Assembly (NCBI GenBank): GCA_003298465.1
Contig: QNGA01000010.1
Coordinates: forward strand, 1 to 64,000
Direction of reading: 5' to 3'
DNA from: a halophilic archaeon
Lineage (GTDB): Archaea; Halobacteriota; Halobacteria; Halobacteriales; Haladaptataceae
DNA length: 64,000 nt
In this document: positions 33,335 through 43,803 of the stretch, in pieces
Layout of the letters: each line of letters opens with the position of its first letter
How positions within the stretch are numbered: the first letter of the stretch is position 1
The notes under the pieces: model-generated
Databases searched by the model: none
The model's input: only the letters and a program-made list of their open reading frames with translations
What the model was told of the DNA's origin: nothing
Made by a program: the position numbers and the translations under genes

Positions 33335-34765
33335 ATGGCCGACCAGCCTGTCGACGTGGAACCGACGGGGAGGAACGTGGCTGGTGAAGCACCTGCCCAA
33401 GAGCCGGAAGCAGTAACGGATGACGTCACGGTCCACGACGACGACGTCGAACTCGAGCGGACGATCGGGCTCGTCGGCGGGTTGGCCATCGGAATCGGCA
33501 CCATGATCGGCGCAGGTATCTTCGTCTTCCCGGGTCTGGCAGCCGATACTGCCGGTCTCGCAGCCACGCTCTCGTTCGCAATCGGCGGCGTGATCGCGTT
33601 GCTGGTGGCCCTCCCGACCTCGGAACTCGCCACGGCGATGCCTCGAAGCGGCGGCGGTTACTACTTCATCTCTCGAGGGATGGGTACGCCCTATGGTGCA
33701 ATCGTCGGCCTCGGCCTGTGGTTGGGTCTGGTGTTCGCCTCCGCGTTCTATCTCGTCGGTCTGGGACACTACTCGACCGCCATCCTCGCCGAAATCGGCG
33801 TCGGACTCCCGTTCGATCCTGTCGTCGTGACCGGACTGCTGTTCGGTGTAGGATTGACGGTGTTGAGCATCGGCGGAACGGAGAACACCGCAACACTCCA
33901 GAACGGCGTGGTGGGTGTTCTCCTCGTGGTTCTGACTGGCTTCCTCACGTACGGTACCCTCGACGCTGTCGGCGTTTTCGGCGGCGAAACCATCTCGGAG
34001 GCGTTCTTCTCCCGGGGGTACTTCCCGGTGTTGACGACCGCTGCACTGGTCTTTACATCGTATCTGGGCTTCGCTCAGGTCGCAACCGTCGCAGGGGAGA
34101 TCGAACAGCCGGATCGGAATCTCCCGCTGGCGATGGTCGGCTCGGTACTCGTCGTCACCGTCTTCTACGTCGTGACTATTTTCGTCGCGACGAGCGCCTT
34201 CGGCGCGGACCGTCTGGGTAGATTCGGAGAGACGGCCATGGTCGAGGTCGCTCGTGACCTGCTCGGGGTCCCCGGCGCGGTAGCGATCCTGTGTGCCGGC
34301 CTGTTGGCGACGTTTTCGAGCGCGAATGCGTCGATTCTCAGCGCCTCCCGGGCCGTGTACGCGCTGAGCCGCGACGCCTTGCTCCCGCGAACCGCGAGCA
34401 CGATCAACCTCCGGTTCGGTACGCCGCACGTCGCGTTGCTCGCAGCGGGCGGCCCCATTCTCGTCCTGGTCGCGACCGGCCAGGTCGAGTTGCTCGCGGA
34501 GGTAGCTTCGTTCCTCCACCTGGTCATGTACGGACTGATTTGCATCGGGATGATCGTGTTGCGGCGGCGAAATCCGGGTTGGTACGCCCCCAGTTTCCGA
34601 ATGCCGGGCTATCCGCTGTTACCGACCCTCGGTGCGCTCGCCAGCTTCGGCCTGATCGCGTTCATGCAACTCGCGTCGATCGGAATCGGAATCGCGGTCA
34701 TGATCGTGTCGTACCTCTGGTACCGCTATTACGCTGGGGACGTTACCCTCAGAGGAGACGTCTGA
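33335..34765 (+). CDS. APC-family amino acid permease
   Basis: 476 residues, about twelve membrane helices after a 40-residue acidic leader. The first helix has the family motif [19 protein letters not shown]; further typical stretches are [46 protein letters not shown] and [19 protein letters not shown]. Function: uptake of amino acids or other amines by proton or sodium coupling. ATG 33335 is 27 bases from a TATA-like box; codons upstream do not look coding. Two bases before the Usp gene, a frequent haloarchaeal pairing of permease and stress protein. Confidence 0.9.
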   Translation: MADQPVDVEPTGRNVAGEAPAQEPEAVTDDVTVHDDDVELERTIGLVGGLAIGIGTMIGAGIFVFPGLAADTAGLAATLSFAIGGVIALLVALPTSELATAMPRSGGGYYFISRGMGTPYGAIVGLGLWLGLVFASAFYLVGLGHYSTAILAEIGVGLPFDPVVVTGLLFGVGLTVLSIGGTENTATLQNGVVGVLLVVLTGFLTYGTLDAVGVFGGETISEAFFSRGYFPVLTTAALVFTSYLGFAQVATVAGEIEQPDRNLPLAMVGSVLVVTVFYVVTIFVATSAFGADRLGRFGETAMVEVARDLLGVPGAVAILCAGLLATFSSANASILSASRAVYALSRDALLPRTASTINLRFGTPHVALLAAGGPILVLVATGQVELLAEVASFLHLVMYGLICIGMIVLRRRNPGWYAPSFRMPGYPLLPTLGALASFGLIAFMQLASIGIGIAVMIVSYLWYRYYAGDVTLRGDV

Positions 34766-34767
34766 CC

Positions 34768-35502
34768 ATGAGCGACCGTCCATCGATACTCGTCCCGATT
34801 CGCGTGCTCGAAGGAGAAGCGATTCCGGAGGGCGTCCCCGAACTGCTCGCGAACGCCCACGTCGTGTTGCTGGGGTATCACGTCATTCCGGAGCAGACCG
34901 CTCCAGGACAGGCTCGAATGCAGTTCGAGGAACGTGCCACCCACAGGCTCGGCGAGTACGAGACGAGACTCGAAGCGGCGGGGGCGACGACCGAGCGACG
35001 ACTCGTGTTTACTCACGACGAGCAGAAGACGATCGACCGAACGATCGCCGAGTACGACTGTCTGGCCGTCCTCATTCCGAACGCCACCGTACCGCCGGAG
35101 GAGGTGCTCGTCGCCGTTCGCGGTAGCGTCGGGGTCGACCGTCTCGCCCGGGTCGTCGCTGGCCTGTTCGGTGACACGGACGTTTCCGTGACCTTGTATC
35201 ACGTAACGGGTGCGGACGAACCCGACGATGACGTCCAGGCGGTTCTGGACGAGGTAGCGGACCGGTCGACGGATCTCGGGCTGGACGGGTCGGCGATCGA
35301 GACGCGAATCGAACGCGACCGAGACGTCCTCGACGCGATCGTCGACGCCGCTGCCGCGTTCGACGCCGTCGTCATGGGCGAATCTGATCCGTCCCTGGTG
35401 ACGTTCGTGTTCGGGATGCCGGTCGACCAGGTCGCCGAGCGGTTCCTCGGTCCGGTACTGGTGGTTCAGCACGAATCCGCCACGGAGGACGGCGACCGGT
35501 AG
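34768..35502 (+). CDS. Universal stress protein-like partner of the permease
   Basis: 244 residues with one or two Usp-like alpha/beta folds: SILVPIRVLEGEAIPEG at the start, and in the C-terminal half DVSVTLYHVTGADEP, VDAAAAFDAVVMGESD and VAERFLGPVLVVQHE. Comparable proteins are found as the C-terminal part of haloarchaeal cationic amino acid transporters. Starts two bases after the permease stop codon, so co-transcribed and probably modulating the permease. Confidence 0.8.
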   Translation: MSDRPSILVPIRVLEGEAIPEGVPELLANAHVVLLGYHVIPEQTAPGQARMQFEERATHRLGEYETRLEAAGATTERRLVFTHDEQKTIDRTIAEYDCLAVLIPNATVPPEEVLVAVRGSVGVDRLARVVAGLFGDTDVSVTLYHVTGADEPDDDVQAVLDEVADRSTDLGLDGSAIETRIERDRDVLDAIVDAAAAFDAVVMGESDPSLVTFVFGMPVDQVAERFLGPVLVVQHESATEDGDR

Positions 35503-35667
35503 GAGATGGTTCTGCTCGTCGCGTGTAGTTCCCGACTGGCTGTGTCGACGGATGCGACTCGGCGGGGAGCGCGTTTTTCGTCGCTTTCGTCGTCTGCAGT
35601 GGCGCGCCGGAGGACGGCAGTTCAGCGCGGATAGGTGACCAACGAGCCCCGCGCGTACCGACCGCGG

Positions 35668-36816
35668 TCACGTTTGGCCGTACTCCGAGGTGGCGACGCG
35701 GTGCTCGCGGTCTTCCTCACGAGCGATCCGTTGCCCCGTTTCCGGGTCGAACCCGTGGACGAGTTCGTCCCGAATACCGAGCCAGATAGGCTCGTTGCGG
35801 GAAGCCTCCACGGTACTCGGTGCTTTCACCGTCAGTTCGATTGGCGCGTCGGACTCGTCACCGACGACGACGTCGATGATCTGTTCGTCGCCGAGCGGTT
35901 CGGTCACTTCGACCGTTCCTTCGATGGCGTTGTCGCCCGGCGTGGACCGGGCAGTGAAATACTGCGGCCGGACCCCGAGTTCGACGTGGTCGTAATCGGC
36001 GTAGCGCGCGGCGACGTCCGACTCGAATCGGTACTCGAACGCGTCGACGTTCTGCGTCCGGACGAGTCCGTCCGCAGAGACCTCCACGTCGATGAAGTTC
36101 ATGCTCGGCGAGCCGATGAATCCCGCGACGAACCGATTCGTCGGCTCGTGATACACTTCGTCAGGGGTGCCGACTTGCTGGATGTGCCCCTGGTCCATCA
36201 CGATCAGCTTGTCCCCCATCGTCATCGCCTCCTCCTGGTCGTGGGTCACGTACAGCGTCGTGATGCCGAGTTCCTTCTGGAGAACTTTGATTCGGCCTCG
36301 CATACTGATCTTCAGCTTCGCGTCGAGGTTCGCCAGCGGTTCGTCCATCAGGAACACGGACGGGCGTCGGATGATAGCGCGACCGAGAGCCACCCGTTGC
36401 CGTTGCCCGCCGCTGAGGTGGCCGACGTCCCTGTCCAGAAGCTCCGGAATTTCGAGCATTTCGGCGACCTCGTCGACGCGCTCCTGGCGGGTCGCTTTGT
36501 CCACGCCGGCGACCTTCAGCGGGTAGGCGATGTTCCCCCGCACGTTCATGTGGGGATACAGCGCGAAGTTCTGGAACACCATCGCCGTGTTCCGGTTCTT
36601 CGGATGGACGTCGGTAACGTCGTAGTCGTCGAGGTACACGCGCCCCGACGTCGGTTCGGTCAGTCCCGAGAGACAGCGGAGGGTCGTCGTCTTCCCGCAG
36701 CCGCTGGGGCCGAGGAGGACGGCGAACTCGCCGTCCTCGACCACGATGTCGATGTCCTCGACCGCGAGCGTATCACCGAACCGCTTCTCGACGGAATCGT
36801 ATTTGACGCGCACCAT
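35668..36816 (-). CDS. ABC transporter ATPase, sugar type (MalK/UgpC-like)
   Basis: 382 residues. Walker A GPSGCGKTTT, signature LSGGQRQRVALGRAI, Walker B VFLMDEPLANLDAKL, and switch His in LYVTHDQEEAM are all intact; the C-terminal part (about 240-370) forms the regulatory OB-fold domain of the CUT1 ATPases (ELGVRPQYF). It energises the importer encoded upstream. Last gene of the minus-strand run binding protein-MalF-MalG-ATPase, 74 bases after the MalG-like gene. Confidence 0.93.
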   Translation of the reverse strand: MVRVKYDSVEKRFGDTLAVEDIDIVVEDGEFAVLLGPSGCGKTTTLRCLSGLTEPTSGRVYLDDYDVTDVHPKNRNTAMVFQNFALYPHMNVRGNIAYPLKVAGVDKATRQERVDEVAEMLEIPELLDRDVGHLSGGQRQRVALGRAIIRRPSVFLMDEPLANLDAKLKISMRGRIKVLQKELGITTLYVTHDQEEAMTMGDKLIVMDQGHIQQVGTPDEVYHEPTNRFVAGFIGSPSMNFIDVEVSADGLVRTQNVDAFEYRFESDVAARYADYDHVELGVRPQYFTARSTPGDNAIEGTVEVTEPLGDEQIIDVVVGDESDAPIELTVKAPSTVEASRNEPIWLGIRDELVHGFDPETGQRIAREEDREHRVATSEYGQT

Positions 36817-36890
36817 CGACGTTCACCTTGATACGTGGTAACAGCCTGCGAGTACTTGTAGTTTCCTCAGCGAAGACGCGTTCGGTCGGT

Positions 36891-37802
36891 TCATTTCTCG
36901 ACCGCCCCCATGCTGAACCCTCGCACGAGTTGGTCGCGCGCGACGAACGCGAACACGAGCACGGGAACCAGCGCGATGGTTCCCGCCACGGTCATGTTCA
37001 CCCATTCGACGGAGTACTTCGTGATGAACGACGCGAGGCCGACCGGTAGCGTCATCGCCGACTCGTCGAACGTGAGGATGATGGCGAACAGGAGTTCGTT
37101 CCAGGTGATTATCATCGTGAAGATGGCGGCCGCGATGAGGCCCGGTTTGACGAGCGGCAGAACGATCTTGATGAACGCCCCGGCGTGCGTATGCCCGTCG
37201 AGGATCGCCGACTCGACGATACTCCGGGGAATCTCGTCGAAGAACCCCTTCATCATCCAGACCGCGAACGGAACGTTGAACATCACGTACACGAGAACGA
37301 GCCCCTGTAGCGTGTTCACGAGCTGGAAATCGCGGAGGACGACGAACAACGGAATGATGGTCACTATCGGCGGCATGAACCGCGTCGAGAGGATGTAGAA
37401 CGGAAGGTGAAAATCGAGATTGTACGGGAAGTCGAACGCGACGAACCCGTACGCGGCACATGCACCAACGAACGTCGCGATGATAGTCGTCACAATGGTA
37501 ACCGTGATACTGTTGAGGATAAGTTTGACAAACTCGGGGCGCTGTGCGAACAACTGTACGTAGTTGCCGAGTTCCATCTCGTACGGAAGCCAGTGCGGCG
37601 GGAAGGACAGCAACGTCTGCCGCGTCTTCAGCGACCCGGTTATCATCCAATAGACGGGGAACAGAGACCACACGAGGTAGACTCCGAGTCCGGCGTACGT
37701 CAATGCTCTCGCCACCCCGGTTTCGACGAGTCGATTGTACAACTGTTCGCCCCGGGTCGGCGTCGTAAACGGAAGTTGTCGTTCTTTAGGTTCGGTAGCC
37801 AT
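36891..37802 (-). CDS. Sugar ABC permease, MalG-like
   Basis: 303 residues, six membrane helices. The cytoplasmic EAA loop reads ESAILDGHTHAGAFIKIVLPLVKPG, a good match for the motif that couples to the ATPase. N-terminus contains LVWSLFPVYWMITGSLK, typical of MalG-type subunits. Six bases after the MalF-like gene stop. Confidence 0.93.
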   Translation of the reverse strand: MATEPKERQLPFTTPTRGEQLYNRLVETGVARALTYAGLGVYLVWSLFPVYWMITGSLKTRQTLLSFPPHWLPYEMELGNYVQLFAQRPEFVKLILNSITVTIVTTIIATFVGACAAYGFVAFDFPYNLDFHLPFYILSTRFMPPIVTIIPLFVVLRDFQLVNTLQGLVLVYVMFNVPFAVWMMKGFFDEIPRSIVESAILDGHTHAGAFIKIVLPLVKPGLIAAAIFTMIITWNELLFAIILTFDESAMTLPVGLASFITKYSVEWVNMTVAGTIALVPVLVFAFVARDQLVRGFSMGAVEK

Positions 37803-37808
37803 GGTTGA

Positions 37809-38747
37809 TCAGAACTCTACGTTTGCGGTTTTGACGAACGTGATCGCGGACACGAGCACGATAACGAGCAGCGATATCGCCATCGCGGAGGCTTCGCCCC
37901 AGTTGTTGAATCGGAAGGCGACGCGATACATCTCCATACTGATGACGTTGGTCGAACTCGCTGGGCCACCGCGGGTCAGAATGAACACCTTGGCGAACAC
38001 CCTGAGCGCGTCGACGACGCGAATGATGAGCACGAGCACGATGAGCGACTTGAGGTACGGAAGCGTGATGTCGACGAACCGCTGGCGGCGCGACGCGCCG
38101 TCCATGATCGCTGCTTCGCGCACGTGGTTCGGTATCGACTGCAGTCCGGCGAGCATCACCAGCACGACGAGCGGCGTCCACTGCCAGATATCGGCGAGAA
38201 TGACCGAGTAGAGCGCAATGTTCGGCTCGCTTATCCAGCCGACGTTGTGGCCGATAATCGGCTGTGCGAGGAAATCGAGCAGACCGTTCGGCGCGTACAG
38301 CAACCGCCAGATGAGTCCGATGACGGTCGGCGACAGGATCATCGGAATGAGGATGAGCGTCTGTAACAATCCCCGTTGCTTCAAATTCCTGTTGAGCAAT
38401 AACGCGATGGCGAACCCGAGCACGAACTCGACACCTACGGCGATACCGATGAACTTCGCGGTCACCCACAGCGAATGGAGAAACGCCTCGTTACTGGCGA
38501 GCCCCGTGTAGTTCTCCAATCCGACGTACGACTGTCCTGTCGGGAGAAATCGGTAGAACGACATTTCCACGGCGCGAACCAGCGGATAGAACGTGAGCGC
38601 GAACAGAATCACGACTGCGGGGAGTGTCAGTAACCACTGCAGGTGGTCGTCGACCCACAGCAGGAGTCGCTCTCGCCAGTCGTGCTGGGTTCCGACGATT
38701 TCGTCGAGGTCGTGCGTCGTCGCTTCGTCAACAGTGTCGAGAGACAT
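37809..38747 (-). CDS. Sugar ABC permease, MalF-like
   Basis: 312 residues, six membrane helices after a cytoplasmic leader. The EAA loop reads REAAIMDGASRRQRFVDITLP. Partner of the MalG-like subunit in the CUT1 importer. Three bases after the stop of the binding-protein gene. Confidence 0.93.
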   Translation of the reverse strand: MSLDTVDEATTHDLDEIVGTQHDWRERLLLWVDDHLQWLLTLPAVVILFALTFYPLVRAVEMSFYRFLPTGQSYVGLENYTGLASNEAFLHSLWVTAKFIGIAVGVEFVLGFAIALLLNRNLKQRGLLQTLILIPMILSPTVIGLIWRLLYAPNGLLDFLAQPIIGHNVGWISEPNIALYSVILADIWQWTPLVVLVMLAGLQSIPNHVREAAIMDGASRRQRFVDITLPYLKSLIVLVLIIRVVDALRVFAKVFILTRGGPASSTNVISMEMYRVAFRFNNWGEASAMAISLLVIVLVSAITFVKTANVEF

Positions 38748-38750
38748 CTA

Positions 38751-40100
38751 TCATCCGTAGTATCCCGCTTGCTCCAGTATCGTCTCCACCTCGCTGTTCA
38801 TCTGGTTCATCGCTCGCTGTGGTGGTATCTGTCCGGTTAGCGCGGTGTTCAGGAACCGACCTTGCGTCGCTTCGAGTTCACTCCAGAGCGGCGTCCGTGG
38901 CCGCCACTGGGCCGTCTGGAGACTCTCGAACAACGGTGGGAACCACGGCTGCGCGTTCATGTTGTTCTGGAACGTGTCCCGCCGGAAGGGAACGCCACCG
39001 AGTTCGACGTATCGCTCCTGTGCCTCCTGCGAGACGAACGACCGCAACACCTGTCCGGCGGCTCGCTTTTTCGCGTCGCTGACGAACGAGTTGATGCCGG
39101 CTATCCAGTTGCCCTGCTGTGGGGCCCGTCGTTGACCTCTCGGAATCACCGTGAACTGGATGTTGTCTGCCTCCTCGGCCTGCTCCGGATTGAGCAGAAT
39201 CGACGCTGCCGCGGGCCACGCGGGTGCCTGTGCGGCGCTTCCGTTTCCGAGGCTGTTGAGCACTTGGTCGCTGTCGAACGAGGCGACACCGTCCGGGCTG
39301 ATCGATTTCAGATCGTTGACGTAGAAGCTCACGGTTTCAGCGCCGTTCTGGTCGTCCCAGACGTATCGCCAGTTCTCGTCGAACATGTTACCGATTCTCG
39401 ACATGCCGAGGCTGAAGAAGTTCGCCATGATCGGATTCCCGCGCCTACCCCGGATGTTGTATCCGTTCGCACCCTCGACCTGCTCGTCGATTTTCCTGCC
39501 TGCGCGGAGCACGTCCTGCCATGTGTTCGGTTCGGACTCGTTGACCTGGTCGTAGTACTCTTGATTGTACGCGAACAGTTGCGTGTTCCCGACGACGACG
39601 AGTCCCTTGAGTTGCTCTTGTTGCCCCTGTGCCGCCGGTGGAACTGGCCCTCTCGGATTGGGCCATGTTGCGATTTCGATGGTGGTATCGATGAACTGGT
39701 CTTCGGGAATGTCACTTGGGAGCCACTGCCGAATCGGGTCGACGTACTGAGCGAACAGTGGGAACCACGGATCGTCCATGAAGAGGATGTCGAACGCAGT
39801 TCCTTCAGTGCTCAGAACGCTGTTCGTCCGTTCGAATAGATTGGCGTACGGGAACAACGATACGTCGACGTTGACCCCCGTATCGTCCTGGACGTACTGA
39901 TTAATCAACCGTCGGAACAGTTCCCCTTCTCCACCCCCAACCGCGGCGACGGCAACACTCTGTGCTGTCTGATTCGCTCGAAAGCCGGTATATCCTGATA
40001 CCGCTCCCACTCCGAGTCCTGCCGTTGCGCCGAGGAATCGGCGTCGCGTTTGCGAACTAACGGGTGACTCTTCCCCCGCTTCTCTGCCATGTGATGGCAT
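38751..40100 (-). CDS. Tat-exported sugar-binding protein of a CUT1 ABC importer
   Basis: 449 residues. Tat signal near residue 18 (TRRRFLGATAGLG) with a Gly/Ala core. The mature part shows the class-B binding-protein plan: FRRLINQYVQDDTGVNVDV, FDILFMDDPWFPLFA, IRQWLPSDIPEDQF, PAWPAAASILL, and RVLRSFVSQEAQERY-like C-terminal helices. It captures a carbohydrate or polyol outside the cell. Promoter region: A/T-rich ttttattatt about 30 bases upstream. The neighbouring dehydrogenases suggest an inositol-like or sugar-acid precursor. Confidence 0.92.
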   Translation of the reverse strand: MPSHGREAGEESPVSSQTRRRFLGATAGLGVGAVSGYTGFRANQTAQSVAVAAVGGGEGELFRRLINQYVQDDTGVNVDVSLFPYANLFERTNSVLSTEGTAFDILFMDDPWFPLFAQYVDPIRQWLPSDIPEDQFIDTTIEIATWPNPRGPVPPAAQGQQEQLKGLVVVGNTQLFAYNQEYYDQVNESEPNTWQDVLRAGRKIDEQVEGANGYNIRGRRGNPIMANFFSLGMSRIGNMFDENWRYVWDDQNGAETVSFYVNDLKSISPDGVASFDSDQVLNSLGNGSAAQAPAWPAAASILLNPEQAEEADNIQFTVIPRGQRRAPQQGNWIAGINSFVSDAKKRAAGQVLRSFVSQEAQERYVELGGVPFRRDTFQNNMNAQPWFPPLFESLQTAQWRPRTPLWSELEATQGRFLNTALTGQIPPQRAMNQMNSEVETILEQAGYYG

Positions 40101-40229
40101 GGAACGATATACTGTATCACGAATAATAAAACATTCCCTATCGCTCGCCTGCGCTACACGTACAGTCCGAGTTACGGTAGCGAGCGACGGTCGCCCCGAA
40201 CGGCATCTCGGCCGGACGGAAGGAACTGG

Positions 40230-41384
40230 TCACATTTCGACAAGCACCTTCCCGTCGACGCGCTCTGCCGCCTTTCGAACGGCGTCGTCGGCGTCCGAAA
40301 GGGCGTACGTGTCGGTGACGAGCGGTAGATTGTCCAGCTGCCCCGCGGCCATCAGCCGAATCACCCGGGGAAAGATACGCTGACCGGTGTGGCCCTCGGA
40401 GCCGTATATCTGGGCGGAGTTGCCCTGGTACTTCCGGAGATCGATTTCCGGGCTCGTTCCGGCGTTGCTGATGTGAACGACGTTCGCTCGCTCCGCCAAC
40501 GAGTCCTCTATGGCGGGATAGGTCTGTTCCACGGCCCCGGCCGTCTCGACGTGGACGTCGGCCCCCTCGCCGTCGGTCACGTCTTGGACGGTCCCAGCGG
40601 GATCCACTGCCGCGGGATCGAAGACGCGTTCGAAGCCGAGTTCACGCGCGACGTCTCGGCGTTTTGATTCCGGTTCGAACGCGATCACCTTCCCGGCTCC
40701 GGCGGCGCGCGCGACGTTCATACCCGTCAGGCCGATGGGCCCGGTCCCGTGGAAGACGTAGTAGTCGCCGGGGAGGATACCCTCGGCTCGACCGAACAAC
40801 CCGTAGTACGTGATCGTACTCGGTTCGACCGTCGCCGCGGCCCGGAGCAGGTCGTCCTCGGCGTCGTACGACGCTCGGAGTGCGGACACGTCCCAGAGGA
40901 TCTTCTCGGGGACGGCGACGTACTCCGCGTGTGCACCGGGAATCGTGAATCCGAGCTGTTCGAAGTTCTCGCAGTGACCGTGGAACCCACGTCGGCACGT
41001 CTCGCACCGCCCGCAGTAGTCGGTCACCTCTGCCGTGACCAGATCACCCGCGGAAAACAGACGCGCGTCGGACCCGGTTTCGACCACCTCGCCCGAGAAC
41101 TCGTGACCGAGAACGTTCGGCAGGCTAGCGTACGCCGGGTAGTGGAGGTATCCTTCGTCGTCCGTCTCTATCATCGAGACGTCGCTGCCGCAGACGCCGG
41201 CGTACCGGACCCTGACGAGCGCTTCGTCGGGTGCGGGCGTCGGTCGGTCGCGCTCGACGACCCGCAGCGTCGGGTCCGTCCACACCTGGGACGCGTTCGT
41301 CGCGTTACGCGTCCGTCGCTCGTCGTCGGTAAGGTCGTAGTCGGGACGTGGATTCCAGTCCGCGTCGAGGACGAGAGCCTGCAT
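40230..41384 (-). CDS. Zinc-dependent medium-chain dehydrogenase, scyllo-inosose 3-dehydrogenase-like
   Basis: 384 residues. Catalytic zinc ligands Cys65 (CGSDVS) and His94-Glu95 (LGHEFSGE); structural zinc Cys124, 127, 130 and 138 (CGRCETCRRGFHGHC). Cofactor motif GTGPIGLTG. The unusual N-terminus (DADWNPRPDYDLTDDE ... ASQVW) and the DDEGYLHYPAY stretch resemble my recollection of the Thermotoga inositol enzyme that oxidises scyllo-inosose. Other polyol dehydrogenases of the same group cannot be excluded. 129 bases before the binding-protein gene, same strand. ATG 41384 is preferred to GTG 41393. Confidence 0.8.
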   Translation of the reverse strand: MQALVLDADWNPRPDYDLTDDERRTRNATNASQVWTDPTLRVVERDRPTPAPDEALVRVRYAGVCGSDVSMIETDDEGYLHYPAYASLPNVLGHEFSGEVVETGSDARLFSAGDLVTAEVTDYCGRCETCRRGFHGHCENFEQLGFTIPGAHAEYVAVPEKILWDVSALRASYDAEDDLLRAAATVEPSTITYYGLFGRAEGILPGDYYVFHGTGPIGLTGMNVARAAGAGKVIAFEPESKRRDVARELGFERVFDPAAVDPAGTVQDVTDGEGADVHVETAGAVEQTYPAIEDSLAERANVVHISNAGTSPEIDLRKYQGNSAQIYGSEGHTGQRIFPRVIRLMAAGQLDNLPLVTDTYALSDADDAVRKAAERVDGKVLVEM

Positions 41385-41486
41385 GTGAACCACTGTGCGA
41401 CCGATCGGTATAACGGTGTTTGTTGACGAGCGGCACTCTGTAGACGAGGCGTTCGCCCCGCGGCTTCGGAGGCGCTGGCCGCACCG

Positions 41487-42290
41487 TCAATCGCGACCCC
41501 CGGATTCGGTCTCACCGATCCGCGAAACCGTCCGGTCGTAGAGTTCCTTGGCCTCCCGGTTCGCGGTTCGGAGATGCGAGGTGTCCTTGCCGACGATAAG
41601 GAAGTCGAAGCCCTGTTCGAGTCGAGTCTCGACGTCGTCGGGGTCGACGGTGAGCGTCCCCACGGGGGTGTTCGAGCGATGTCCGGCCTCGATGACTCGT
41701 TTCATCGCGTCGGCGAGTCCGGTCGACTCCCACTCCGAGAACACACCGAGGGAACACGAGAGGTCCGCCGGCCCGACGAACAGCGCGTCGACGCCGTCGA
41801 CTGCGGCGATCGCTTCGGCGTTTTCGAGGCCAGCTTCCGTCTCGATCTGGACGATGGTGAGATTCGTTCCGTCGGCGGTACGGACGTACTCCTCGAAGTC
41901 GCGCCCGTAGCCCGACGCCCGACCGGACGCGACGCCGCGGATTCCGTCCGGCGGATATCGGACCGCCCTGACGAGTTCCCGCGCCTCGTCTGCGGTTTCG
42001 ACCATCGGTACCATTACGCCGTCGACGCCGATGTCGAGCACTCGCTTGAGTCGAACCGCGTCGTTCCACGGCACCCGGACGACCGTGGCCGTCGGCTCCT
42101 GGACGGCGTCGACGGCCCGGACGAGGTTCTCGACGGTTTCGAGATGCATCGCCGTGTGTTCGGTGTCGACGAGGACGAAGTCGAACGCCGACATCGCGCT
42201 GACCTCCGCGACGGTCGGATGTCCGATAGATACCCACGTCCCGGCCGGATACTCGTACGCTCGAATGGATTCTTTCAGCTCGTTAGTCAT
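41487..42290 (-). CDS. HpcH/HpaI-family class II aldolase
   Basis: 267 residues. Family motifs: FVLVDTEHTAMHLETVE, TVVRVPWND, LDIGVDGVMVPMVETADEAR, IRGVASGRASGYGRDFE, VQIETEAGLENA (metal Glu), and VDALFVGPADLSCSLG (metal Asp). These enzymes cleave 2-keto-3-deoxy sugar acids to pyruvate and an aldehyde. The gene heads the minus-strand run leading to the zinc dehydrogenase and ABC importer, and is divergent from the dehydratase at 42568 that could supply its substrate. Confidence 0.9.
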   Translation of the reverse strand: MTNELKESIRAYEYPAGTWVSIGHPTVAEVSAMSAFDFVLVDTEHTAMHLETVENLVRAVDAVQEPTATVVRVPWNDAVRLKRVLDIGVDGVMVPMVETADEARELVRAVRYPPDGIRGVASGRASGYGRDFEEYVRTADGTNLTIVQIETEAGLENAEAIAAVDGVDALFVGPADLSCSLGVFSEWESTGLADAMKRVIEAGHRSNTPVGTLTVDPDDVETRLEQGFDFLIVGKDTSHLRTANREAKELYDRTVSRIGETESGGRD

Positions 42291-42567
42291 GGTTGTGCGA
42301 TCGCTGGTCGGTTACGTCGGCGGTCTCTCGGTCGAGGGGCGCCCGCCGCGAGTCTGGCCTGCTCCGAGGCGTCATTTGCAGGTCTACTTCCGGTTTTCAC
42401 GCCGAACGACATAAAAATGCTCGCCGGGGGTCGCCCCCGCGAGGAGCAGCGACACCACCGGAAAGTATAATCCCGTCGCTACCGACACAGTCGTCGTTGC
42501 GGACCGTTCGAAAAGCGGAAACGGTGGACGCTCCCACCCGATTCGCGTTCGCGGAACGATAGAAACC

Positions 42568-43800
42568 ATGTACGAGGACTTCGCTTCGAAACTCGCGGCC
42601 ACGATGTGGGCGGACTTCGACGTGACGCCCGACCGGGAGGGGCCGACCGCGACGGTAGAGATCACCGACCTCTCGACGAGAGTGATCGACGGGAACTTCC
42701 CGTGGACGCTCGTCACGGTCGAGACCGACGACGGGACGGTGGGCGTCGGCGAGGCCTACCCCTCCCCGGGCGTCCACGAGATCATCACCGACTACCTTCG
42801 ACCGGTCTTGGTCGGTGAGAACCCAACCGACGTCGAGCGGTTGTACAACCTGATGCGCGCGAGCCTCTCCGGTCGCGGCTCCCAGCAGGGCGTGGGAACG
42901 ATCGCGATCAGCGGGGTCGAGATCGCACTGTGGGACGCGACGGGGAAGCTACTCGATCTACCGGTCTACCAGTTGCTGGGCGGAAAGATGCGGGACTCGG
43001 TCCGGGTGTACGCCGACTGCCACGGCGGCGACGCGATGGTCTCGTCGGCCGAAGAGGGACAGACGGAGGAAACGTACCGACCGGAAGCGTACGCGGCGGC
43101 CGCACGGAGCGCGGTCGACGACGGGTTCGACATCGTCAAATTCGACCTGGACGTTCCCGCCGACCACGACGGAGATCGGAAGGCCCGCCACCTCGAAACC
43201 GCCGAAATCGAACACAAACGCCGGCTCGTCGAGGCGGTGACCGACGAAGTCGGAACGGAGGCCGAGGTCGCGGTCGACCTGCACTGGAACTTCAGTCCGG
43301 AGGCCGCGGAAGCGCTCTGTCGAGCCATCGAGCCGTACGACGTCGCGTGGGTAGAGGACCCACTTCCGCCGGAGAACACCGACGCGCTCGCCGAACTCGG
43401 TCGGCGCGTCGACCTGCCGCTCCTGACCGGGGAGAATCGGTACGGTCGCCACGGGTTCCGCGACCTGATCGAGGACGAAGCGGTCGCTTTCCTTGCGCCG
43501 GACGTGCCGAAAACGGGCGGCATCGCGGAGACCAAGAAGATCGCCGACCTCGCCGAGACGCACTATCGGACCCTCGTCCCGCACAACATCGGCAGTCCGG
43601 TCGCGACTATCGCCTCGGTGCACGTGGGCGCGGCGGTTCCGAACTTCCTGGCCCTCGAATATCACGCCCGCGACGTGCCCTGGTGGGACGATCTCGTCGC
43701 GGGCGACGACCTCATCGACGACGGACGCATCGAAGTGCCGGACGGTCCGGGGCTGGGCGTCGAACTCGACTGGGGAGTCGTCGACGAGCACGAGCGGTGA
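42568..43800 (+). CDS. Enolase-superfamily sugar-acid dehydratase
   Basis: 410 residues. Capping domain about 1-130 (ATVEITDLSTRVIDG), barrel with IVKFDLD, AVDLHWNFSPE (metal Asp), WVEDPLPPEN (metal Glu), LLTGENRYGR (metal Glu) and TLVPHNIGSPVA with the catalytic His. Comparable in length to the haloarchaeal gluconate and xylonate dehydratases (about 410 residues). It would convert an aldonate to its 2-keto-3-deoxy acid for the adjacent aldolase. Ends three bases from the converging Gfo/Idh/MocA gene. Confidence 0.88.
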   Translation: MYEDFASKLAATMWADFDVTPDREGPTATVEITDLSTRVIDGNFPWTLVTVETDDGTVGVGEAYPSPGVHEIITDYLRPVLVGENPTDVERLYNLMRASLSGRGSQQGVGTIAISGVEIALWDATGKLLDLPVYQLLGGKMRDSVRVYADCHGGDAMVSSAEEGQTEETYRPEAYAAAARSAVDDGFDIVKFDLDVPADHDGDRKARHLETAEIEHKRRLVEAVTDEVGTEAEVAVDLHWNFSPEAAEALCRAIEPYDVAWVEDPLPPENTDALAELGRRVDLPLLTGENRYGRHGFRDLIEDEAVAFLAPDVPKTGGIAETKKIADLAETHYRTLVPHNIGSPVATIASVHVGAAVPNFLALEYHARDVPWWDDLVAGDDLIDDGRIEVPDGPGLGVELDWGVVDEHER

Positions 43801-43803
43801 GCA

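Noticed and set aside
33300..34519. About 400-codon minus-strand frame opposite the permease
   Set aside because: Very polar, Arg/Glu/His-rich mirror frame without motifs.
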